Below are positions 51,305-57,441 of a stretch of DNA of 64,000 bases, piece after piece. The notes under the pieces are model-generated. The model had not been told where the DNA came from. It ran no database searches and saw only the letters and a list, made by a program, of their open reading frames with translations. The stretch's first letter is position 1. Every line of letters begins with the position of its first letter. The DNA comes from SFLA01 sp045595165 (lineage in GTDB: Bacteria; Bacillota; Clostridia; Oscillospirales; CAG-382): the NCBI GenBank assembly GCA_045595165.1, contig JAZNZY010000005.1, positions 1 to 64,000 on the forward strand, written 5' to 3'. A program made the position numbers and the translations under genes.

Positions 51305-51513
51305 TTGCGCGGAGCGCAACATCGTTGGGCGCAAGCCCACATCATTTGCGGCTTGTCGCAACTTCATTTGCAACTTGTTGCAACATCGTTTTGTGTCCGC
51401 AAGCGGACATGATGTTCTCGCTTTGCTCGAAATGATGTTGACCTTCGGTCAAATGATGTTGTGTCCTTTGCCCCACGAAACTTCGTTTCGCGGGGACCCA
51501 AAAGCGGACACAA
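51305..51513. repeat. Array of short hairpins with ACATCAT linkers that switch orientation
   Basis: Units in order: TTGCGC-GGA-GCGCAA (51305), TGGGC-GCAA-GCCCA (51326), TTGCG-..-CGCAA (51346), TTGCAA-CTTG-TTGCAA (51368), TGTCCGC-AA-GCGGACA (51394), an imperfect CTCGC-TTT-GCTCG unit (51415), TTGACC-TTC-GGTCAA (51439), and a large compound unit TTGTGTCC...GGACACAA (51459-51513) enclosing CCCCACGAAA...TTTCGCGGGG. Linkers are CATCRT/CTTCAT in the first half and ATGATGT in the second. No gene is present in this stretch. Confidence 0.85.
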
Positions 51514-51518
51514 ATGAA

Positions 51519-51546
51519 AAAATCCAAGTCTTTCGACTTGGATTTT
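51519..51546 (-). terminator. Intrinsic terminator of tRNA-Leu
   Basis: Minus-strand AAATCCAAGTC-GAAA-GACTTGGATTTTTTC immediately after the CCA end of the tRNA. Confidence 0.9.
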
Positions 51547-51633
51547 TGGTGCCGGTGGCGGGGGTCGAACCCGCACGGTATCGCTACCACTGGATTTTGA
51601 GTCCAGCACGTCTGCCAATTCCATCACACCGGC
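51547..51633 (-). tRNA. tRNA-Leu (anticodon CAA)
   Basis: 87-base type II tRNA. The acceptor stem GCCGGTG pairs with CACCGGC, followed by A and an encoded CCA. The anticodon stem CTGGA/TCCAG encloses the loop CTCAAAA, giving anticodon CAA (reads UUG). A long variable arm (GTGGTAGCGATACCGT) and T-arm GCGGGTTCGACCCCCGC are present. It is a single-gene unit with its own promoter and terminator. Confidence 0.96.
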
Positions 51634-51649
51634 GCATTACGCTTTGAGC

Positions 51650-51678
51650 AGTATAGCACACTTTACACCGTTTTTCAA
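51650..51678 (-). promoter_or_regulatory. Promoter of tRNA-Leu
   Basis: Minus-strand TTGAAA (51673-51678), 17 bp spacer, TATACT (51650-51655), 16 bases before the mature 5' end. Confidence 0.82.
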
Positions 51679-51736
51679 GTGGTTTACAACACTTTTTTAC
51701 AGGAATTCTTGCAAGGAAGCAAACATTATCCCCGTA

Positions 51737-51765
51737 TTGCAAATCGGCACCGACTATGATATACT
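51737..51765 (+). promoter_or_regulatory. Sigma-A promoter for the second DUF4855 gene
   Basis: TTGCAA (51737-51742), 17 bp spacer, TATACT (51760-51765), 22 bases before the ATG at 51788. Confidence 0.72.
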
Positions 51766-51787
51766 TTTACCGAAAGAAGGTAAAGCA

Positions 51788-53422
51788 ATGAGTACATATT
51801 ATACAAACAAGCCCATTATAAAAGAAGCTGCGGGGAACGCAAAAGAAATATCGGGCGAGAGGAAAAATCTTATTCTCGGTCTGCCCATACATTCCATCGA
51901 GGAAAAGGTATCCTTCGGGGTGAAGGGTGACCGCCCTCACACCAATTACGATACCGATTCCCCCTTGCTTACCGACGGAATTTACAGCCCCGACGAAAAT
52001 TACAAAAACCCCCAATGGTTCCATATAAACAGAGGCGAAGGACGGGTTATAACCTTTAAGCTTCCCTGCCTCTGCGCGGTTGACGGGTTTATGATAAGCG
52101 CCTGCAGAAACGACGAAGTTGCCGTGCGCACGCCCGCATACGTTAAAATACGCGTATCTGCCGACGGAGAGAATTTTGAAACCGTATACGATAACGAGGA
52201 CACACGTTCCCACGTTGACAGACAGAATTTTATAATTAAAGGTGATTTTGAAAAAACGCTGGCTTTATACGTTCAGATCGCTTTTGACGTTGTTCACCAC
52301 GTTTATATTGATGAAATCGAGGTTTTCGGTTGCACGGACACAAAGGGCGCCAAGCAGCCGGTAGCAGACGGGGTCCCCGTATTCAACGAAAAGCCCGTTC
52401 CCGCAGAAATTAACGAATATCCCGACGAGGACATTTTGGGGGCGAGAAATATCGCCCTTACATACAATTTCCGCCCCGTCGCCGAGGACAAGGGCTTGCA
52501 GACGGAAGAAAATTATCTTCCCCTTACCGCTTATCTCGATAAAGACGGAAATATTAAAGACACGTTTATGGACGGATTTTTGTTTTTGCCCGACGTATCT
52601 ATGGATTACACTCCCCGCGGTCAATTCGCAGACGGCTGGAAGGAATATATGGACAGCGTGTTTGTGAAGGGCAAAAATCTGGATGCTTTGAACTCCGCCG
52701 CAAAAAAGACAGGGGACGCTTTGGGAAACCCCGAATACAAGGTAAAGGTGTATTTCACCCTGCTTTATACCTATACCCACCACAGCGAATTCGGTACCGT
52801 GAACGGGGAAAAGCTGGTATTCGATAACCCCGAAAGCCGCAAAAAGGCGCTGAGATGGCTGATAGATTATATGCTTGAAGAATACGAAAAAGGCGGATAT
52901 TCCCACACGGAGGTGGGTGGATTTTATTGGTTTGAGGAAGCCTTGAATCCCACCGACAGATACGAGCAGGAAATTATACGCGATACCTGCGAATACATAC
53001 ATTCCAAGGGGTACAAATGCTTCTGGATACCCTATTTTTGCGCTCTGGGATATGAAACCTGGAAAGAATACGGATTTGACGTTGCTTGTATGCAGCCGAA
53101 CTATATGTTTGATTATGATATCCCTCAAAGCAGGCTTTACGAAACCGCAACCCAAGCGTTTCGTATGGGAATGTGCGTAGAGCTGGAGGTTTGGAAGATA
53201 TACGATGAGGACGGAAGCATAGACTCCGACAGTATGGAGAACATACGCAGATTTATACAGTATCTTGAGGCGGGCAAGGAAACGGGATATATGTACGCCC
53301 CGAAGATGTATTATCACGGAAGTGCCAAGGGCAGCGTGATAACAAACGGCTTTAGCAGCAAAAATTCCGCTTACCGTGAAATGTATGATAAAACATACTT
53401 GTTTGCAAAGAAAAAGCTGTAG
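51788..53422 (+). CDS. DUF4855 protein without a signal peptide
   Basis: 544 residues from the ATG at 51788 with GAAGGT upstream. Longer readings add an unlikely extension overlapping the tRNA-Leu promoter. An N-terminal discoidin-like module (LLTDGIYSP, VKIRVSADGENFETVY, LALYVQIAFDVVHHVYIDEIEVFG) precedes a DUF4855 domain with VGGFYWFEEALNP, SKGYKCFWIPYF and YGFDVACMQPNYMFDYDIP. These match the 866-residue paralogue at 5347 in order and wording, but there is no signal peptide and no Ig-like tail. It is therefore predicted to be cytoplasmic or exported by another route. The substrate is unknown. Confidence 0.82.
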   Translation: MSTYYTNKPIIKEAAGNAKEISGERKNLILGLPIHSIEEKVSFGVKGDRPHTNYDTDSPLLTDGIYSPDENYKNPQWFHINRGEGRVITFKLPCLCAVDGFMISACRNDEVAVRTPAYVKIRVSADGENFETVYDNEDTRSHVDRQNFIIKGDFEKTLALYVQIAFDVVHHVYIDEIEVFGCTDTKGAKQPVADGVPVFNEKPVPAEINEYPDEDILGARNIALTYNFRPVAEDKGLQTEENYLPLTAYLDKDGNIKDTFMDGFLFLPDVSMDYTPRGQFADGWKEYMDSVFVKGKNLDALNSAAKKTGDALGNPEYKVKVYFTLLYTYTHHSEFGTVNGEKLVFDNPESRKKALRWLIDYMLEEYEKGGYSHTEVGGFYWFEEALNPTDRYEQEIIRDTCEYIHSKGYKCFWIPYFCALGYETWKEYGFDVACMQPNYMFDYDIPQSRLYETATQAFRMGMCVELEVWKIYDEDGSIDSDSMENIRRFIQYLEAGKETGYMYAPKMYYHGSAKGSVITNGFSSKNSAYREMYDKTYLFAKKKL

Positions 53423-53435
53423 TCAAGGAGAAAAA

Positions 53436-54356
53436 ATGAAAAAATATATATCTTTTTTACTTATATTTGTTTTTGCTTTAACCGCCTTTGCGGGATGTGA
53501 AACGACGAAAGAGAACGTTTCCGAAGAAGCGAGCGAGGTTTCCGAAAACGTTTCCGAGGAAGTATCTGAAGAGATTTCCGAAGAAGTGTCCGAAGAAATA
53601 TCTGATGAGGTTTCGGAGGAGGATGAGGTTTTAACCTCTATCGTCGGTTCCTGGACGGAATGCTATACCGAAGAGGATTATGCGGACGGATATATCTGGC
53701 TTAACGGGTTTGTGTTCGGTGAAAACGGATGCTGTATTGCTTTCGACACGGAATACAACGTATACGAGGACGAAAACGGCGATATTATGTTCGAGCCCTG
53801 CGGCGGAAACAGCCGCGAGGGAGTGTATACGCTTAACGGCAATACGCTTATTATCGTATTTGATTTTTCCGTTCAGTACGGTGATAGCTTCTCAAAAACA
53901 TATACGATAAGCAAAGAGGGCGAAAACCTGATCATTGACGGCACGGAATATTTCTTGGAAGCCGAAACGGGCTACGTTCCCGAAAAGCTTACCAAAGAGC
54001 TGCTTTACGGCTTGTGGGAGTTTTATGAATTTGAAAACGGCACTTGTACGAAAGAGTGGATGGAATTCAGAGAAGACGGCACCTGCGAATACGTAAAGGA
54101 AAGCTACGTGGAAGCAAACCCCGGCGAAACCGATCTTATTTTGATAGACGGAAAGCTTTATAAAAGAGAAAAAACACATGAATGGATCATGGGATATTTT
54201 GATATTCACGGCGCGGAAACGGTGACGCTTACCATTCAATCGGAGGACGTGGTATTCACCGGTTATTACTTGAGCTTATATCAGGATTATCTCACCATAT
54301 TCTGGCAATACGATGAAGAAGGCGACGTACGAAGCGAGCTTGTAAAGGTAAACTGA
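53436..54356 (+). CDS. Lipoprotein with acidic Ser-Glu-Val repeat linker
   Basis: 306 residues from the ATG at 53436 (AAGGAG upstream). Lipobox AFAGC (Cys21). Residues about 26-58 form a repeated linker of VSEE/ISEE four-residue units, followed by two beta-rich lipocalin-like halves: IVGSWTECYTEEDYADGYIW onwards, and YGLWEFYEFENGTCTKEWME onwards. Each half begins with a 'G-W/LWE' strand and ends in a 'LxIxGxxY/LTI' pattern, so it may be an internal duplication. No enzyme motif. It starts 13 bases after the DUF4855 gene and is probably co-transcribed. Confidence 0.82.
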   Translation: MKKYISFLLIFVFALTAFAGCETTKENVSEEASEVSENVSEEVSEEISEEVSEEISDEVSEEDEVLTSIVGSWTECYTEEDYADGYIWLNGFVFGENGCCIAFDTEYNVYEDENGDIMFEPCGGNSREGVYTLNGNTLIIVFDFSVQYGDSFSKTYTISKEGENLIIDGTEYFLEAETGYVPEKLTKELLYGLWEFYEFENGTCTKEWMEFREDGTCEYVKESYVEANPGETDLILIDGKLYKREKTHEWIMGYFDIHGAETVTLTIQSEDVVFTGYYLSLYQDYLTIFWQYDEEGDVRSELVKVN

Positions 54357-54384
54357 AGTTTTTTGAAAAAATATTTATTTTTCG

Positions 54385-54410
54385 TGAAACCAAACGGGAT
54401 TTTTGACGGT
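54385..54410 (+). promoter_or_regulatory. Possible ECF-type sigma promoter for the radical-SAM cassette
   Basis: TGAAAC (54385-54390), 16 bp spacer, CGGT (54407-54410), close to the TGAAAC-N16-CGTA pattern of sigma-W-like factors. The binding site AAAGGAG and ATG follow 40 bases later. Confidence 0.35.
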
Positions 54411-54449
54411 ATTATATATGTAGGCACCAAAAGAAAGGAGCGCATATAA

Positions 54450-54983
54450 ATGAAAGGCAAAAGCAAGTGCAAAATACTTAAAGATATCCGCAAGCAGATT
54501 GCAAAGGAAAACGATATTGAATTTATTACAAGCGAATGCAAATACCAAGGAGATTGCCTTGGTACCTGCCCCAAGTGCGAGGCGGAAGTGCGGTATCTTG
54601 AAGAAGAGCTGAAAAAGAGAAAAAGTGCGGGAAAAGGAATTGCCGTTGCGGGAATTGCCGCCGCTTTTACCTTGACTGCAACAAGCTGTAACGAGCTTAT
54701 TGATAACGTTATCCGCGGACCGATTCAGGGAGATATGGCTATGCCCCCCGAACAGTCTTATGAAACGGTGGACGGAGAAATGCCGTCGGTATCACAGCCC
54801 GTTATCACGGACGATTCCGACGATATAGTGACCGAAGGCGAGCTTATGCCCGAGGAAAGCGAATATTGGCAGGAAACTCCCGGCGAGGCTATGCCCGAGG
54901 AAAGCGAAGTTTCGGAGGAATGGGAAGAGGGAGAAATTGAGGTAGAAATTATGGGAGATATGGCTCCCGGATACTATGATTAA
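54450..54983 (+). CDS. Candidate radical-SAM substrate: Cys-rich N-domain, lipobox, G-[DE]-x-M-P repeats
   Basis: 177 residues. Residues 1-60 form a cytoplasmic-looking, charged domain with Cys7 and the set Cys30, Cys36, Cys40 and Cys43 in SECKYQGDCLGTCPKCEAE. Residues 62-79 are hydrophobic and end in a lipobox-like ATSC (Cys80). The following 97 residues are acidic, with no further cysteine. Five motifs recur: GDMAMP (94-99), GEMP (109-112), GELMP (130-134), GEAMP (145-149) and GDMAP (169-173). AAAGGAG precedes the ATG. The 3' end overlaps the radical SAM gene by 8 bases. I recall similar unnamed proteins in gut Clostridia but no assigned function; a modified, surface-exposed peptide is inferred. 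Confidence 0.72.
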   Translation: MKGKSKCKILKDIRKQIAKENDIEFITSECKYQGDCLGTCPKCEAEVRYLEEELKKRKSAGKGIAVAGIAAAFTLTATSCNELIDNVIRGPIQGDMAMPPEQSYETVDGEMPSVSQPVITDDSDDIVTEGELMPEESEYWQETPGEAMPEESEVSEEWEEGEIEVEIMGDMAPGYYD

Positions 54984-55593
54984 AGCCCCGATAATTGCCC
55001 TATCCCGCCACAGAATGCAGACCGACGGAGACGGAGTTACCACACTGGTGTGCTTTCACGGCTGTCCCTTGCGGTGCAAATGGTGTATAAACCCCTTTTC
55101 CTTTGCGGAAGACACCAAAAAGAATATGCTGACCTCCGAAGAGCTATACCAAAAAACAAAGATAGATTCTTTGTATTTTCTTGCAACGGGAGGCGGCGTT
55201 ACCTTTGGAGGGGGAGAGCCTCTTTTGTATGGGGATTTTTTAAAGGAATTCAGACAGGTGTGCGGTAACGAATGGCATCTCTGCGCCGAAACGTCTTTAA
55301 ACGTGCCTACGGAAAACGTGATAAAAGCGGCGGAGTGTATAGACGTTTTTTACGTGGACTGCAAGGATACAAACCCCGAAATATATTTTTCCTACACGGG
55401 CAAGGACAACACCCTTATGCTGGAAAACCTGCGTATACTGCTGGACAAGGTGGGAAGCGAGCGGATAATCGTCCGTGTACCTCTTATCCCCCAATACAAC
55501 ACCGACGAGGACAGACAGAAAAGCAAAGAATTGCTTACCCGAATGGGGGTTACACGTTTTGATATATTTACATATAAAATTAAGGAGCGTTAA
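54976..55593 (+). CDS. Short radical SAM protein of the glycyl-radical-activase type
   Basis: 205 residues. The CxxxCxxC cluster is Cys30, Cys34 and Cys37 in HGCPLRCKWCINP, and the SAM region is TGGGVTFGGGEPLLYGDF. The DCKDTNPE and IIVRVPLIPQYN stretches match the activase barrel. It lacks the ferredoxin inserts of larger activases and any SPASM domain. No glycyl radical enzyme gene is beside it, in contrast to pflA at 4611. It overlaps the preceding repeat protein by 8 bases, so that protein is the likely partner. The alternative is an activase for a distant glycyl radical enzyme. Confidence 0.85.
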   Translation: MIKAPIIALSRHRMQTDGDGVTTLVCFHGCPLRCKWCINPFSFAEDTKKNMLTSEELYQKTKIDSLYFLATGGGVTFGGGEPLLYGDFLKEFRQVCGNEWHLCAETSLNVPTENVIKAAECIDVFYVDCKDTNPEIYFSYTGKDNTLMLENLRILLDKVGSERIIVRVPLIPQYNTDEDRQKSKELLTRMGVTRFDIFTYKIKER

Positions 55594-55610
55594 AAACGCT
55601 CCTTGTTTTT
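55582..55610 (+). terminator. Intrinsic terminator of the radical-SAM cassette
   Basis: AAGGAGCGTT and AACGCTCCTT stem containing the stop codon, then GTTTTTG. Confidence 0.9.
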
Positions 55611-55614
55611 GTAT

Positions 55615-55649
55615 CGGGGTCCCCAAGAAGCCGGCAGGCTTGTTGGGGT
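55615..55649. repeat. GGGGTCCCC hairpin between convergent genes
   Basis: GGGGTCCCC (55616-55624) followed by CCCCAAGAAGCC and GGCTTGTTGGGG; a short member of the CCCCAAGAA hairpin family. It can act as a barrier or weak terminator for the membrane gene ending at 55654. Confidence 0.65.
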
Positions 55650-55653
55650 GATT

Positions 55654-56052
55654 TTATTCCTCGTTATTATTTAAACATTTAACATAGCAAGCCGTGCTTG
55701 TAAGCGTTAACGAAAAGAACAGCAGTGCCAGTCCTGCAAGAATTGCGCTGACGGGGCTGGTAGCTACGACGCCTACGGCAAGAAGTATTACCGAAAACAG
55801 CACCGTGCCCAATATGCCCGCAAGCAATGAGTTTATTATCGAGCTCGGGCAGGACGTATCAGATAACGCCGCCGCAAGCAATACCACGCCCAGATAGACT
55901 ACAGCCACGCCGAGTATGACCCAAAGGAACGCGGCGGTAACGGTAATAATACCGGTTATCTGTAAAAACGCGGTGATTATACCAACGAGAACGCTGGCGA
56001 TAACAGCCCAGAGTACGCAGTTGCGCTTGCAATCGCAGTTTAATAATGACAT
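55654..56052 (-). CDS. Small four-helix membrane protein with cysteine-rich N-terminus
   Basis: 132 residues. The N-terminal MSLLNCDCKRNC has three cysteines before the first helix (VLWAVIASVLVGIITAFLQI); three more helices follow (TAAFLWVILGVAVVYLGVVL, NSLLAGILGTVLFSVILLAV, VSAILAGLALLFFSLTLTS). A C-terminal CYVKCLNNNEE adds two cysteines. Similar proteins with 'CNC' starts occur in Clostridia, function unknown. AGGAGGTG precedes the ATG. It converges on the radical-SAM cassette; a connection is speculative. Confidence 0.78.
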   Translation of the reverse strand: MSLLNCDCKRNCVLWAVIASVLVGIITAFLQITGIITVTAAFLWVILGVAVVYLGVVLLAAALSDTSCPSSIINSLLAGILGTVLFSVILLAVGVVATSPVSAILAGLALLFFSLTLTSTACYVKCLNNNEE

Positions 56053-56084
56053 ATATTTTCACCTCCTATGTCAATATATGCCCC

Positions 56085-56180
56085 ACATCAACAATGGGTG
56101 AAAGTCCTTGTTCCGAGACAGATCCTTCGGAGCGGGCAGTGGTAAATCCGCATCCCCCGCCCCGGGACGAAACGTGCATA
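56085..56180. other. GC-rich structured element with a GGTGAAAGTCC core, unassigned
   Basis: The gap between the divergent membrane gene and the ABC operon contains GGGTGAAAGTCC, a hairpin TCCGA...TCGGA, and a GCGG...CCGC pairing followed by CCCCCGCCCCGGG. Base composition is clearly richer in G and C than the surrounding AT-rich gaps. The core recalls parts of group II introns and cobalamin riboswitches, but neither is complete, and the ABC promoter lies downstream of it. Confidence 0.4.
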
Positions 56181-56208
56181 ATTGTGCAAAAAAAGTTATA
56201 AATTTTCA

Positions 56209-56237
56209 TTGACATACGGAACGTAAAGTGGTATATT
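56209..56237 (+). promoter_or_regulatory. Sigma-A promoter of the ABC transporter operon
   Basis: TTGACA (56209-56214), 17 bp spacer, TATATT (56232-56237). Confidence 0.84.
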
Positions 56238-56277
56238 AATAGCATCTTTTATTTATGGTTCAGAAAGGCAAAAGAAA

Positions 56278-57255
56278 ATGAAAAAGATTATTGCATTATT
56301 ATTAACCTTGCTTATGGTTACAGCATTCACCGCGTGTGACACCACACCTGCCAAAGAAGACGGCAAGTACGTGGTTGGCGTTGTGCAGCTTGCTCCCCAC
56401 CCCGCGCTTGACGCAGCGACACAAGGCTTTATAGACACTCTTAAGGCAGAACTGGGCGAGGATAATGTTGAAGTTAAAGTAGAGATCGCAGCCGGCGATA
56501 CCGCTACCTGCGCTCCCATAGTAAACTCCTTTGTTGCAGAAGGTGTAGATCTTATTATGGCAAACGCAACTCCCGCACTCCAGGCAGCCGCAGCCGCTAC
56601 CACCGAAATTCCCATTCTCGGCACCTCCGTTACCGAATACGGCGTTGCTCTTGACATTAAGGATTTTGACGGTCTCGTTGGCGGAAACATTTCCGGCACC
56701 TCCGACCTTGCTCCCCTTACCAAGCAGGCGGACATGATAAAGGAATGGTTCCCCGAAGCAAAGAATATCGGTCTCCTTTTCTGCTCCGCAGAGGCTAACT
56801 CCAAGTATCAGGTAGATACCGTTCAGGCTTATCTTGAAGGCATGGGCTACACCTGCAAGCAGTATCCCTTCGCAGATTCCAACGAAATGCAGTCCGTAAC
56901 TCAGAAGGCTGCCAGCGAATCCGACGTTATATATGTTCCTACCGATAACACTGTAGCAAACGCTACCGGTATCGTAGACGGCATCTGCCAGCCCGCAAAG
57001 GTTCCCGTTATTGCAGGAGAAGAAGGCATTTGCTCCGGCTGCGGTGTTGCGACCCTTTGTATCAGCTATTACGATCTCGGCGTTGCTACCGCAAAGATGG
57101 CTGTTAAGATTCTTAAAGGCGAAGCAAATGTTTCCGAAATGCCTATTGAGTACGTAGCAGAAGACGACATTACCCCCAAATACAACAAGGATATTTGCGA
57201 AGCGCTGGGCATCACTCCTCCCAAAGGATACACAGCTATCGAAAAAGCAGACTAA
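56278..57255 (+). CDS. ABC transporter substrate-binding lipoprotein (TrpX-like)
   Basis: 325 residues. Lipoprotein signal with lipobox AFTAC (Cys20). The mature part is of the periplasmic-binding type I (ABC_sub_bind/TrpX) family: YVVGVVQLAPHPALDAATQGFIDTL, DLIMANATPALQAAAAAT, IPILGTSVTEYGVAL, NIGLLFCSAEANSKYQ, DVIYVPTDNTVANATGIVDG and GVATLCISYYDLGVATAKMA. Members bind amino acids or other small aromatic or purine-like ligands; tryptophan is only a possibility. Codons look more biased than in neighbours, as for a highly expressed gene. Confidence 0.9.
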   Translation: MKKIIALLLTLLMVTAFTACDTTPAKEDGKYVVGVVQLAPHPALDAATQGFIDTLKAELGEDNVEVKVEIAAGDTATCAPIVNSFVAEGVDLIMANATPALQAAAAATTEIPILGTSVTEYGVALDIKDFDGLVGGNISGTSDLAPLTKQADMIKEWFPEAKNIGLLFCSAEANSKYQVDTVQAYLEGMGYTCKQYPFADSNEMQSVTQKAASESDVIYVPTDNTVANATGIVDGICQPAKVPVIAGEEGICSGCGVATLCISYYDLGVATAKMAVKILKGEANVSEMPIEYVAEDDITPKYNKDICEALGITPPKGYTAIEKAD

Positions 57256-57258
57256 AAA

Positions 57259-57334
57259 CCCCCAAGAAAGGTTTTTAGATGTGTAGGGGTGATCAAAACC
57301 TGTTATGATGGTAAAAACGCTTTCTCGGGGACCC
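57259..57334. repeat. GGGGTCCCC-type intergenic element, copy 3
   Basis: In the opposite orientation to copy 4: CCCCAAGAAAGG...AGAT at the left and GTAAAAACGCTTTCTCGGGGACCCC at the right. The ends pair (CAAGAAAG with CTTTCTCG). It lies between the binding protein and permease genes. Confidence 0.7.
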
Positions 57335-57374
57335 CGAAAAAAACACCCCAAGAAACACACAAAAATACGTAAAA

Positions 57375-57401
57375 GGGCGAGATGGAAACACCATCTCGCC
57401 C
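57375..57401 (+). other. Perfect hairpin inside the ABC operon
   Basis: GGGCGAGATGG and CCATCTCGCCC form an 11 bp stem with an AAACA loop and no U-tract. It may stabilise the binding-protein message or mark a processing site, giving more binding protein than permease. Confidence 0.6.
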
Positions 57402-57441
57402 ACCTTAGCAAAACGACATAAATTTTAAAAAGGATTTTTTT

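Noticed and set aside
51305..51513. CRISPR array
   Set aside because: Units are inverted repeats of differing sequence with 6-7 base linkers; no fixed-length direct repeat or spacer and no cas gene nearby.
51342..51627. Minus-strand open frames across the hairpin array and tRNA-Leu
   Set aside because: They run through a tRNA gene and its terminator, so they are not protein genes.
56085..56180. Group II intron fragment or cobalamin riboswitch
   Set aside because: Only a GGTGAAAGTCC-like core is seen; there is no domain V, reverse transcriptase or B12 box. Left as an unassigned element.
56053..56277. T-box leader for the TrpX-like operon
   Set aside because: No T-box sequence or terminator pair was found, and the promoter leaves only about 35 bases of leader.
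56302..57411. Minus-strand open frame of 369 codons opposite the substrate-binding protein
   Set aside because: Low-complexity Gly/Cys/Asn composition from the reverse of a biased gene; the plus-strand gene has signal peptide, lipobox and promoter.
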